Assembly: GCF_025195125.1 (NCBI RefSeq)
Contig: NZ_JAMGSL010000001.1
Span: forward strand, 412,122 to 476,121
Origin: Streptomyces sp. Je 1-79
GTDB taxonomy: Bacteria; Actinomycetota; Actinomycetes; Streptomycetales; Streptomycetaceae
DNA length: 64,000 nucleotides
Reading direction: 5' to 3'
Part shown: positions 53,667-62,535 of the stretch, piece by piece
Position numbering within the stretch: the first letter of the stretch is position 1
How the letters are laid out: every line of letters starts with the position of its first letter
The notes under the pieces: model-generated
Database searches by the model: none
What the model was told of the DNA's origin: nothing
What the model saw: only the letters and a program-made list of their open reading frames with translations
Translations under genes and position numbers: made by a program

Positions 53667-54659
53667 ATGTCGTCCGCCCTGTTCCACAAGCCGCACACCC
53701 CGGAGCCCACCGTGCTGTACGAGATCCCAGGCCCTTCGGACGCGGTGGCCCGGGCCGGCTCCCACAAGGAAGAGCTGCTCGGCCTGGTCGCCGCGCACGG
53801 CGCGGTGCTCGTCAGAGGACTGGGCCTACGAGACACGACCGACGTCGAGGCCGTCGTCCGGCAGCTGACCGACCGGCCCGTGCGTGAGGCAGAGGGCTTC
53901 GCCCCGCGGGAGGTCCACGCCGAGGGCATCTACTCGTCAGCCGTCTGGCCTGCCAACCAACCGATGTGCATGCACCACGAGTTGAGCTACGCACGCCGGG
54001 TCCCGGGGCTGTTGCTGTTCGCCTGCCTGGAGCCGCCGGCCGACGGCGGAGCCACCGCGACCGCCGATGCCGCCGCCGTTCTCGAAGCCCTTCCCGCGGC
54101 CCTGGTCGACCGGTTCGAGGACGAAGGCTGGCTGCTGGAACGCTCCTACAACGGCGACGTCGGCGCCACCCTGTCCCAGTCGTTCGGCACCGAGGACCGC
54201 GAAACCATCGACGCGTACTGCCGCGTCAACGACATCGAGGCCACATGGCGGTCCGACGGAGCGCTGCACACGCGTCAGCGGCGGAGCGCGGTGATACGGC
54301 ACCCGGCCGGCGGCCGACGCTGCTGGTTCAACCAGATCGCCTTCCTGAGCGAATGGACATTGGATCCCGAAGTACGGGATTTCCTGATCGAGGAGTACGG
54401 TCCGGACGGCCTCCCCTTCACCACGCGCTACGGCGACGGCGACCCGGTGCCGCAGGAGACGGTCGAGCAGATCAACAAGACCTACGACCACGCGACGGTC
54501 CGCCGGCCGTGGCAGGCGGGCGACCTGCTGCTCGTCGACAACCTGCGTACCGCACACAGCCGCGAGGCCTACACGGGGCCGCGCCAGGTCCTGGTGGCCA
54601 TGGCCGATCCGGTCCGCCCGCCGTTGCCGGACCGGCAGTCGAGGAGGGCCGAGGCATGA
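53667..54659 (+). CDS. TauD/SyrP-type Fe(II)/2-oxoglutarate dioxygenase
   Basis: A 330-residue 2-oxoglutarate-dependent oxygenase. Metal ligands: His103-x-Glu105 in MCMHHELSYA (His/His/Glu) and His297 in DNLRTAHSREAYTGPR, with the 2-oxoglutarate Arg after it. Relatives such as SyrP beta-hydroxylate carrier-bound amino acids in NRPS pathways. It has a good AGGAGAGG site and overlaps sbnB by ATGA. It may hydroxylate diaminopropionate on a carrier. It could also use the 2-oxoglutarate that SbnB releases. Confidence 0.88.
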   Translation: MSSALFHKPHTPEPTVLYEIPGPSDAVARAGSHKEELLGLVAAHGAVLVRGLGLRDTTDVEAVVRQLTDRPVREAEGFAPREVHAEGIYSSAVWPANQPMCMHHELSYARRVPGLLLFACLEPPADGGATATADAAAVLEALPAALVDRFEDEGWLLERSYNGDVGATLSQSFGTEDRETIDAYCRVNDIEATWRSDGALHTRQRRSAVIRHPAGGRRCWFNQIAFLSEWTLDPEVRDFLIEEYGPDGLPFTTRYGDGDPVPQETVEQINKTYDHATVRRPWQAGDLLLVDNLRTAHSREAYTGPRQVLVAMADPVRPPLPDRQSRRAEA

Positions 54660-55729
54660 CCACCGTGCGACCGGCCCCCGACCTGACCACACCCGGGGCC
54701 GCACCCCAGGTACAGCCGTTCGCCGTCGTTCCGGGGCGGCAGGTCAAGGAAGTGCTCCACGGCCAGGAGAGCGCCGTGACCGAGGTCGTCGAAGCGACCT
54801 ACCGTCTGCATGCCGCAGGACACACCGTCAATCCGCCGTCCTCCTTCCTCCGGTTTCCCGACCGGCCGGCATCGCGGATCATCGCGCTCGCGGCCTCCTT
54901 GGGAGGAGACGAGACCCGGGTGGACGGCCTCAAGTGGATCGCGAGCTTCCCCGCGAACGTGACCTCGGGCATCCCCAGGGCGTCGGCCGTGCTCATCCTC
55001 AACGATCCGTCCACCGGCTACCCCTTCGCCTGCATGGAAAGCTCCGTCATCAGCGCCGCGAGGACAGCCGCGTCCGCGGCAGCCGCAGCTGACCGGCTCA
55101 GCCGGGGACGGCCGCGCCCCACCCGTATCGGATTCGTCGGCACCGGACTGATCGCCCGGTACATCCACACCTATCTCGCCGGCACCGGCTGGACGTTCGA
55201 TCACACCGGCGTCCACGACCTGTCGGCCGACAGCGCGGCCGGCTTCCGGCTCTACCTGGAGCAGACGGGAACCACCAGGCACGTCACCGTGCACCGCGAC
55301 GCCGAGAGTCTCATCCGCAGCAGCGACCTGGTGGTCTTCGCGACCGTCGCCGACCGGCCTCACATCACCGAGACCTCGTGGTTCAGCCACAACCCGCTCG
55401 TGCTGCACATCTCGCTGAGGGACCTCGCGCCCCAGATCCTGTTGTCCGCCACCAACATCGTCGACGATGTCGAACACGTACTCAGAGCGTCGACCTCACC
55501 CCACCTGACCGAGCAGCTCACCGGAGACCGGACCTTTCTCCACGGCACGCTCGAAGACGTGATGGCCGGACGGGTCACGCCGCCCACGGACCGACCGGTG
55601 ATCTTCTCACCCTTCGGGCTCGGAGTCCTCGACCTCGCCGTCGGCAAGTACGTCTACGACGCACTGGCCCGAAGCGGCCGGCTGCTGTTCGTCGACCGCT
55701 TCTTCGACGAACTGAGCCGCTACGGATGA
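54656..55729 (+). CDS. sbnB: 2,3-diaminopropionate biosynthesis protein SbnB
   Basis: A 357-residue member of the ornithine cyclodeaminase/mu-crystallin family. N-terminal PPSSFLRFPDRPASRIIALAASLGG, KWIASFPANVTSGIPRASAVLILND, and the NAD site IGFVGTGLIARYI (about 158). SbnB oxidatively hydrolyses N-(1-amino-1-carboxy-2-ethyl)-glutamate to L-2,3-diaminopropionate and 2-oxoglutarate. It lies between the dioxygenase (overlap) and sbnA (61-bp gap). Confidence 0.92.
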   Translation: MTTVRPAPDLTTPGAAPQVQPFAVVPGRQVKEVLHGQESAVTEVVEATYRLHAAGHTVNPPSSFLRFPDRPASRIIALAASLGGDETRVDGLKWIASFPANVTSGIPRASAVLILNDPSTGYPFACMESSVISAARTAASAAAAADRLSRGRPRPTRIGFVGTGLIARYIHTYLAGTGWTFDHTGVHDLSADSAAGFRLYLEQTGTTRHVTVHRDAESLIRSSDLVVFATVADRPHITETSWFSHNPLVLHISLRDLAPQILLSATNIVDDVEHVLRASTSPHLTEQLTGDRTFLHGTLEDVMAGRVTPPTDRPVIFSPFGLGVLDLAVGKYVYDALARSGRLLFVDRFFDELSRYG

Positions 55730-55790
55730 GGCGGTCCACCTCGGCCGGACCACGCGGCCGGGCTGATCCGGACGCAAGGAGGAGAGCATC

Positions 55791-56765
55791 GTGACCGTCA
55801 TATCCGTTCCCCACGCCTTCAACGAGGAAGACCTGTACGTCGACCTCGGGCCGACGATCGGGCAGTCCCTGTTCCTCAAGTGCGAGGGGTTCAACTTCGC
55901 CGGTTCCATCAAACTGAAAGCGGCGACCGAGATGGTGGAGTCCGCCGAACGGAGCGGGACACTCACCGAGGACTCGATCCTCGTCGAGTCCTCGTCGGGC
56001 AACCTCGGTGTCGCGCTCAGCATGATCGCGGCCAGCAAGGGCTACCGCTTCCTCTGCGTCACCGACTCACGCTGCAACCTGGCCACCCGCCTCATGATGG
56101 AGGCGCTGGGAAGCGAGGTACACGTCGTCTCCCACGAGCAGGGCAGCGGCGGACTCCTCGGCGCCCGGCTCGCGTTCGTCCGCGCCCTGTGCGCCTCCGA
56201 CGACCGATGCGTGTGGCTCAGCCAGTACACCAACGCGGACAACTGGAAGGCCCACTACCGCAGGACGGCACCCGCCATCGCCCGCGCCTTCCCGCAGATG
56301 GACGTCCTGTTCGTCGGAGTCGGCACCACGGGGACCCTGATGGGGTGCGCACGGTACTTCCGCGCCTGGAGCCGGTCCGTACGCATCGTCGCCGTGGACA
56401 GCGTCGGTTCCGCCATCTTCGGCGGACCGCCGGGACGCCGGATGATCCCCGGCCTGGGCATGAGCATCACACCGCCGCTCCTCGACGAGACCTACGTGGA
56501 CGAGGCCCTGTGCGTCGAGGAGGCGGACACCGTGCGCACCTGCCGCATGCTGGCCAGACGCGGATTCCTCTTCGGAGGGTCCACCGGCACGGTCGTCAGC
56601 GGCGCGACGAGGTGGCTCGAACGCCACGGCACCGAAGGGACCACGGCCGTCGCGATCGCCCCCGACCTCGGAGAGCGCTACCTCGACACGATCTACCAGT
56701 CCAACTGGGCACAGGGGTTGTACGGGGACGACATCCTCGTCCCGGAGCGCCGGCGCGTCGGCTGA
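55791..56765 (+). CDS. sbnA: 2,3-diaminopropionate biosynthesis protein SbnA
   Basis: A 324-residue PLP enzyme of the cysteine synthase fold. The PLP Lys is Lys41 in NFAGSIKLKAA; the phosphate site is SSSGNLG and GVGTTGT. SbnA joins O-phospho-L-serine and L-glutamate into the intermediate used by SbnB. The family motif usually continues SIKDR; here it is SIKLK, as in SbnA-type proteins. GTG start with AGGAGG upstream. Confidence 0.92.
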   Translation: MTVISVPHAFNEEDLYVDLGPTIGQSLFLKCEGFNFAGSIKLKAATEMVESAERSGTLTEDSILVESSSGNLGVALSMIAASKGYRFLCVTDSRCNLATRLMMEALGSEVHVVSHEQGSGGLLGARLAFVRALCASDDRCVWLSQYTNADNWKAHYRRTAPAIARAFPQMDVLFVGVGTTGTLMGCARYFRAWSRSVRIVAVDSVGSAIFGGPPGRRMIPGLGMSITPPLLDETYVDEALCVEEADTVRTCRMLARRGFLFGGSTGTVVSGATRWLERHGTEGTTAVAIAPDLGERYLDTIYQSNWAQGLYGDDILVPERRRVG

Positions 56766-56772
56766 CCGGCTC

Positions 56773-57501
56773 ATGACGTCAGGCCCGCACATGCTGCACG
56801 CGACAGAGCTCACGCCGGAAGTCTGGCAGCGGCCAGGCGAACCGCTCCGCCCCGGCGAGTCACCACACGTGTGGTTCGCGTGGACGGACGCCCTCCACGA
56901 CCTGGCAGGCGCGCCGGCCGACCTGGTGCTCGACGCCGAGGAACAGGCACGCGGCGCCGCATTCCGGCAGAAGGACGACAGGGCCGGCCACCGGAGCGCC
57001 CATGTGGCTCTGCGGCTCCTCCTCGGAGCCCGCCTGGGTGTGGAGCCGTCCCAGGTCCCGCTGGTCCGCGACCCGTGCCCGCTGTGCGGTGCGCCCCATG
57101 GCCGTCCCGCCGTCAGAGGAAGCCCCCTGCACTTCTCCCTCTCGCGCAGCGGCGGATGCTGCCTCATCGCGCTGGCCGCCACGCCTGTCGGCGTGGACGT
57201 CGAGCGGATCCCCGACCCCGCCACCGCGCGCGAGGCCGGCGCGGTCCTGCACCCCCGGGAACGGATCGAACTGGCGGCCTGCCCCGCGGAGGCGCGACCG
57301 GCCGCGTTCACCCGGGCATGGGCGCGCACCGAGGCCTACCTCAAGGCACTGGGTACGGGACTCGGACGCGGACCTGACCGTGACTACCTCGGCACGTCCT
57401 CGCGCGGTCCCGCCCCCATGGCGGGCTGGGCGATCACCGATGTGGCGGTGCCGACGGCCTGTGCGGCAGCCGTCGCCGTGGTTCAGGACCCGGCAGGGTA
57501 G
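56773..57501 (+). CDS. 4'-phosphopantetheinyl transferase (Sfp type)
   Basis: A 242-residue Sfp-type transferase: PLHFSLSRSGGCCLIALAATPVGVDVERI (the Mg2+-binding GVDVER) and FTRAWARTEAYLKALGTG (the W-x-R-x-E-A-x-L-K motif with Thr at the usual Lys). It loads phosphopantetheine on carrier domains, here Ser47 and Ser795 of the two synthase proteins. It begins 8 bp after sbnA and is the last gene of the cluster. Confidence 0.91.
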   Translation: MTSGPHMLHATELTPEVWQRPGEPLRPGESPHVWFAWTDALHDLAGAPADLVLDAEEQARGAAFRQKDDRAGHRSAHVALRLLLGARLGVEPSQVPLVRDPCPLCGAPHGRPAVRGSPLHFSLSRSGGCCLIALAATPVGVDVERIPDPATAREAGAVLHPRERIELAACPAEARPAAFTRAWARTEAYLKALGTGLGRGPDRDYLGTSSRGPAPMAGWAITDVAVPTACAAAVAVVQDPAG

Positions 57502-57507
57502 ACAACG

Positions 57508-59010
57508 CTAGTGATCAGTACGTCTGGTGCTTGCCCGGGCGATGAGGAGGGCCACGTCGTCGTGGTCACCTTCACCCCGCAGGGTGCGCAGCAGCAGGTC
57601 GCACGTGGCGTCAAGCGATCGGTGGGGGTCGTCGAGGACGTCGAGGAGCGCGTTCAGACGTGCGTCGATCGCCTGGTCGCGGGTTTCGACGAGGCCGTCG
57701 GTGTACAGGACGAGCTGGTCGCCCGGCTCGACGGCGACGGAGGTGGTGTCGAAGGGGATGCCGCAGCCGCCCAGAGGTGCGCCCGTGGGCAGGTCGAGCA
57801 GTTCGCGGGTGCCGTCCGGGTGGAGCAGCACGGGCGGCAGGTGCCCGGCCAGGGAGATGTGGCATCGCGCGGCGCCGGGGTCGAAGACGGCGTAGACGCA
57901 GGTCGCGATGGTACCGAGGTCGTCCGTGATGTGGTCGAGGTGGTGCAGGACCTGGCCGGGAGGCAGATCGAGGTCGGCCAGGGTCCTCGTGGCGGTGCGC
58001 AGCTGTCCCATGGTCGCCGCGGCTGTGACGCCGCTTCCCATGACGTCGCCGACGACGAGGGCAGTCTTGTCGCCGTTCAGGGGGATGACGTCGAACCAGT
58101 CGCCTCCGATCTCGATCGTGGCCTGGGCGGGTCGATAGCGGAAGGCGATGTCGAGCCCCGGTCGCTGGGGAGGGGAGTGGGGCAGCAGGCTGCGCTGGAG
58201 GGTGAGGGCGGTGTGGCGCTGCTCTTCCACGGCGCGGTGCCGGTCGGTGACGTCGACGCTGGAGGTCGCCACGCCCAGCACTTTCCCGTTGGGGGCTTCG
58301 AGCCGGTAGAACGATATCGACCAGGCGTGGTCGTTGTCCGGGTCGGCCGCGGTGCGGCCGACGGTGTACTGGTCCAGGATCGGCGTCCCGGTGGCCAGCA
58401 CCTCCCGCATGGCTCCTTCGTAGGACTCGTCGAGGAACGGCAGCACGTCGTGGACGTGGCGGCCGACATGCTCGGCGGCCGGCACGCCGTTCATCCGTTC
58501 CTCCGCGGGATTCACGGAGATGTAGCGGAGGTCGGTGCCCAGCATGGCGAGACCGATGGGCGACTGGGACACCAGCCGGGCGGACAGGGCGAGGTTCCGT
58601 TCCATCCGCCGCAGCGTCGCCTGGTCCGTGGCCAGCCCCAGGGCCCAGAAGTCGCGCTGGTCGTCCTGGAGCCGCATGTTGCGGAACTCCACCAGCCGCG
58701 TGGTGCCGTCCTTGTGCCGGACGGGGAAGACCCCGGCCCAGCTCTCACCGTCCTGCATGACCTGGTCGAACAGCGACAGCACCGTGTTGCGGTGCTTCTT
58801 GTCGATCAGCAGGTGACCCGCGTACTGGCCCAGGGCCTCCTCGGCGCTGTAGCCGAAGAGGATCTCCGCCTGCGGACTCCAGAGATCGATCCTGCCCTTG
58901 GCATCGAGGAGGACGGCGGCCACGTTCAGTACGTCCAGCAACCCGCCCGGCGTCGACGGCACCACGCCCGACGGACCGGGATCGCCTTGAGAGGGTTCGG
59001 TGGCTCCCAT
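57508..59010 (-). CDS. PAS-PAS-PP2C (SpoIIE-type) phosphatase
   Basis: A 500-residue cytoplasmic sensor phosphatase. PAS domains lie at about 25-135 (VAAVLLDAKGRIDLWSPQAEILFGYS) and 148-265 (GLAMLGTDLRYISVNPAEERMNG). The PPM/SpoIIE phosphatase at about 290-495 has metal sites IEIGGDWFDVIPL, VVGDVMGSGVTAA and LYTDGLVETRD. These proteins dephosphorylate anti-anti-sigma factors, so it could act opposite ATPases like the one at 44735. It is convergent with the PPTase gene (6-bp gap). Confidence 0.92.
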   Translation of the reverse strand: MGATEPSQGDPGPSGVVPSTPGGLLDVLNVAAVLLDAKGRIDLWSPQAEILFGYSAEEALGQYAGHLLIDKKHRNTVLSLFDQVMQDGESWAGVFPVRHKDGTTRLVEFRNMRLQDDQRDFWALGLATDQATLRRMERNLALSARLVSQSPIGLAMLGTDLRYISVNPAEERMNGVPAAEHVGRHVHDVLPFLDESYEGAMREVLATGTPILDQYTVGRTAADPDNDHAWSISFYRLEAPNGKVLGVATSSVDVTDRHRAVEEQRHTALTLQRSLLPHSPPQRPGLDIAFRYRPAQATIEIGGDWFDVIPLNGDKTALVVGDVMGSGVTAAATMGQLRTATRTLADLDLPPGQVLHHLDHITDDLGTIATCVYAVFDPGAARCHISLAGHLPPVLLHPDGTRELLDLPTGAPLGGCGIPFDTTSVAVEPGDQLVLYTDGLVETRDQAIDARLNALLDVLDDPHRSLDATCDLLLRTLRGEGDHDDVALLIARASTRRTDH

Positions 59011-59243
59011 TCCTCAGGCTCCTTTCGGCCGCCGATTCAGAGGCCGTCTGCCGGAGCGGACGATGGCCGGTGCCGTCTCTGCCATCCCATCGTGCCCCTA
59101 CTCCACCCGTGCGTGCACTCCAACGAAGCCGGAGGTACCCCGCCGGGGTAAGGGCTCTCGCCCGACAAGCGACTCCGTCAGCCAGGCCGCGAGACGAAAG
59201 GAGAAGCGGCGCCGTGCGAGCCTCCACGCCGCAACCACTTGGG

Positions 59244-59260
59244 CGACTACGGTAAGTAGT
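59244..59260. promoter_or_regulatory. Inverted repeat before patatin-like gene
   Basis: GACTAC-GGTAA-GTAGTC, about 33 bp before the GTG at 59293. Candidate operator. Confidence 0.4.
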
Positions 59261-59292
59261 CACTAGTCACCGAACGCGACTCCGAGGTTTCA

Positions 59293-62200
59293 GTGACCCC
59301 GATTCCCGGCACGGAGAGTCCCTACCGCCCTTGGGGGGTACGCCATCGTGCAGCGGTACTGCTGACACTCGTGCTGCTCCTGTTCATTGCGCTACGCCAG
59401 GTCGACGCGGGCCTCGGGCGAATCGAGGCTCCCGGTCACCCCACGGCGACGGTCGGACCTCTGGTCGTTCCCGGACTCCAGGCACGTACGGCATGGTGCG
59501 TATGGGCGTTCGCCCTGGACGATGTGTGGAGCGGACGTGAGCGTGACGCCGTTCCGGGCGTCGAGGCGGGCCCAGGACCGCAGAAGCGCGTCGATGCCTG
59601 TCTGGCGGCGTTCACCACGTCTCACTCCACGCTCGATCAGACGGGCCAGGCCCCGCAGTGGCGTCAGCTGTTGTGGACCTATGCCGTGTTGGATCTCTGC
59701 TTCGCTGTGGGCTTCGCGTTCCTGCTGTCCCGAGGCCTTCGAACCCTGCGGCCCCACGCGCCGCCGGCCGCGGCAGGGCCCTTCCCTCCGGCTCTCTACC
59801 GCTTCACAAGAGACGCGCGCCGTCGACAGATCGTGTTCGGCCTGGTGATTGCCGAGCTGGTCGAAGGACGTTGTCTTGTCGGATTGATGTATGCCGCCTC
59901 TCCTCAGGACGTCATCGTCCTGCACTGGATCGCGTTGGTGGCTGGAGTGGTGAAGTGGGCATTCCTGCTCCTGGCGACAGCCCTGCTCGCACTGCTGGCA
60001 TGGCACCGCCGGCCACAGGGCACGCAGTGGCGTCAGGACGTCAAGGCTCTGCGCCTGCAGCTGGGTGTGAGCCTGCTGCTGTTCCTCTTGCTGACAGGGG
60101 CCGGCACTGATCAGGTTCAGGATGCGCTGCTGGGGCTCCTGGACAACCCGGTCCGTGGCATCGCCACCCTGCTTTCCGTCATGGTTCTGGCGCTGTTGCT
60201 GTGGCGCAGTGTGCACCGCTCGGCTCTGTCGGGGGACAGGATCCTCAAACCGGTGCCGTTGGCGGCCGTGTGGATTGCCTGCGGTCTGGCCGCCGTCGTC
60301 AGCCTCAGCCGCGGTTTCGTCAATCTCCGTGCGTTGGCTGTGCTCCTTCTCGTCGTTGCGGTGCTCGGCTGCGTCGGCGCACGCCTCTTTGCCGCCGGCA
60401 GCAATGGCGAGGATGCCGCAGAGGCCACGCTGGCCGACCTGAAGCATCGACTGCTCGCCCACACGGAGCGGCTGAAGGCCATGGCGCGCCTCGTCGCCGC
60501 GCTTCCCCTCATCGTCCTGGCCGTATTCGCCGTACGGGCCGCAACGGTGTCCGCCGTGGTCGGCCCCCGTCGCGGGTTCGCCATCGCCCTGCTCGGCTGC
60601 AGTGTGGCCGTCGCGGTCGCGGGTGTGTTCATGCCCTACGCGCTGCTCTGGGCAGAGAAGACGAGGCGGTGGTCCATCGCCCTGCCACCGACCGCCGGCC
60701 GGGGAGGGAACGGCTTGTATGTCGGGCTCGCCGTCCTGAGCCTCGTATTCGCCGGAATCTGCGTGCGCTCCCTGAGGGAAGGCGGTACGGGGAGCGTGCC
60801 GGCGGAGGTCGGCCCGGTCGCCGTCGCCACCGTCTTCCTGTGCATCGCCCTCGTCCTGCTCAATGAGCTTCAGCATTGGTCCGGCCGCGCCACGCCCATG
60901 GCGGGTTTCAGGATGCTGGGCTTCAAGCAGACGCCTGTTTTCACCTTGCTGGTGCTGTGGGGCATCGCTGCCGCCATCGTGGACCCCGCCCTGCACCATC
61001 AGGTACGGATCACCACAGCAGGCCGTGAGCTGCCCGGCAACCGCGACCTTGCCGCGGAGTTCCGGGACTGGGCCGCTGAGAACTGCGCCTCGGCCGACAC
61101 CAACCAGGCCGTGCCGAGCAGCGTGGCCGGCCGTCCGGCGGATCCGGTTCCGCTGGTCATCGTCGCGGCGTCCGGCGGCGGTGTCCGGGCCGCATACTGG
61201 ACCAGTGCTGTCCTGGGACGGATGTTTCCCCCGGGGCCGGTCCTCGGGCCGGCAGGGACGCCGAAGGGTTGCCGGCCTACGGACGGCCGCGCCCCCGTCT
61301 TCGCCGTGAGCGGGGTCTCCGGCGGCAGCCTCGGTGCCGTTTCCTGGCTGGTACGACCGCCGGACGAGCGGCCAGGCTCCGAACCCAGCCACAAGACCGT
61401 CTTCGGCCACGACCACCTCTCGTCGACGCTTGCCTGGATGATGTACATGGACCTTCCCCGACTCTTCATCGGCGGGGAGATCATGGACAGAGCAGCCGTT
61501 CTGGAGCAGTCCTGGGAACACCGCCAGCCGGATCTTGCAGACTCCTTCTACACGCCCCGCGACGCCGCGTGGCGCCCCCTCCCGCTGCTCAACGGCACCG
61601 CGGTGCAGAGCGGCTGCCGCGTGCTCGCCTCTCCCGTGCAACTGGGTGGTTACGACCTTCCTCCGAGCCCGACATCGTGCATCCGCCGGCCCGAAAGTGC
61701 CTCTCCCGACGACATCGACCCTCGGCTCAGCCCCACACTCATCGACCTGCGCGGCGCATTCCTGTGCAGTACTCAGGACATCCGCACGTCGACGGCCGCG
61801 CTGCTGTCCGCACGCTTCCCCTGGGTCAGCCCGTCAGGCCGGTTCACAGAGCCCGCGTGCGGCAAGAGCATCAAACATCCCTTGTCCGTGGTCGACGGCG
61901 GATACGTCGACGGCACGGGAAGTCTCACGGCCGTCGACCTGCTCCGGCAGCTCCAGGACGACATCGACTGCCACAACGCGGTGGCGGATGCGAACCAGGA
62001 CACCAGGCCCAAGCACGCGTGCGACTTCCACGGCACGACCCCCACGCGCGTGATCGAACCGGTCATCATGCAGATCGACAACGGATACAGCAGCCTGGCC
62101 AGCACCCCGCCCAACGATCACCGCAACGAACTCCTCGTGCCTCTCCACGGGTTGCTCGAGGGCGGCCTGGGCGTCCGAGAAGCCACCGCGCGGCAGCGCG

Positions 62201-62418
62201 CCTTCTCCTCCGTCGAATGCGGCCACTATCTTCGCATCGCCAACATCCGCAACCCTGGCACCCAGGCTCCCCTTGGCTGGTCGTTGTCCCACACGGCCCA
62301 AGAAGACCTCGACCGGCAACTCGAGCAACTCGCCCCGGCAGGGGCCGGGCTCACCCTTCAGGCACGGCTCGCACACGAACACACGGAGAGAAGGTGCGTC
62401 CCGGCCCAGCGCGACTGA
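59293..62418 (+). CDS. Multi-pass membrane protein with patatin-like lipase domain
   Basis: A 1041-residue protein. The first 570 residues have about ten transmembrane segments. The C-terminal half is patatin-like: oxyanion loop SGGGVRAAYW (about 627), nucleophile GVSGGSLG (Ser676) and catalytic Asp868 in VVDGGYVDGTG, giving the Ser-Asp dyad of lipid acyl hydrolases. The third-base GC bias is visibly weaker than in its neighbours, with many TTG, CTT and GTT codons, hinting at recent acquisition. GTG start; the neighbouring gene faces away. It may cleave membrane lipids. Confidence 0.85.
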   Translation: MTPIPGTESPYRPWGVRHRAAVLLTLVLLLFIALRQVDAGLGRIEAPGHPTATVGPLVVPGLQARTAWCVWAFALDDVWSGRERDAVPGVEAGPGPQKRVDACLAAFTTSHSTLDQTGQAPQWRQLLWTYAVLDLCFAVGFAFLLSRGLRTLRPHAPPAAAGPFPPALYRFTRDARRRQIVFGLVIAELVEGRCLVGLMYAASPQDVIVLHWIALVAGVVKWAFLLLATALLALLAWHRRPQGTQWRQDVKALRLQLGVSLLLFLLLTGAGTDQVQDALLGLLDNPVRGIATLLSVMVLALLLWRSVHRSALSGDRILKPVPLAAVWIACGLAAVVSLSRGFVNLRALAVLLLVVAVLGCVGARLFAAGSNGEDAAEATLADLKHRLLAHTERLKAMARLVAALPLIVLAVFAVRAATVSAVVGPRRGFAIALLGCSVAVAVAGVFMPYALLWAEKTRRWSIALPPTAGRGGNGLYVGLAVLSLVFAGICVRSLREGGTGSVPAEVGPVAVATVFLCIALVLLNELQHWSGRATPMAGFRMLGFKQTPVFTLLVLWGIAAAIVDPALHHQVRITTAGRELPGNRDLAAEFRDWAAENCASADTNQAVPSSVAGRPADPVPLVIVAASGGGVRAAYWTSAVLGRMFPPGPVLGPAGTPKGCRPTDGRAPVFAVSGVSGGSLGAVSWLVRPPDERPGSEPSHKTVFGHDHLSSTLAWMMYMDLPRLFIGGEIMDRAAVLEQSWEHRQPDLADSFYTPRDAAWRPLPLLNGTAVQSGCRVLASPVQLGGYDLPPSPTSCIRRPESASPDDIDPRLSPTLIDLRGAFLCSTQDIRTSTAALLSARFPWVSPSGRFTEPACGKSIKHPLSVVDGGYVDGTGSLTAVDLLRQLQDDIDCHNAVADANQDTRPKHACDFHGTTPTRVIEPVIMQIDNGYSSLASTPPNDHRNELLVPLHGLLEGGLGVREATARQRAFSSVECGHYLRIANIRNPGTQAPLGWSLSHTAQEDLDRQLEQLAPAGAGLTLQARLAHEHTERRCVPAQRD

Positions 62419-62535
62419 CGCAGCGGAGGCGGCTTGCAGGGCCGGCTCGGCGCGCGGCTGAAGCGGCACCCACCGGTACTGGTCCTCGCGGTACCGGAGC
62501 GCGTGGCGCCCCGGTGACAGGCGGACGGCTCCGTC

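Noticed and set aside
59249..59275. SigK-type promoter for the patatin-like gene
   Set aside because: CCGAAC is present at 59270, but the -35 position reads ACGGTA.
59392..61641. 749-codon minus-strand frame
   Set aside because: Antisense to the patatin-like gene, whose catalytic motifs and transmembrane pattern are clear.
62473..62497. Terminator between patatin-like and antiporter genes
   Set aside because: The 7-bp stem with an 11-base loop is weak; not enough to call.
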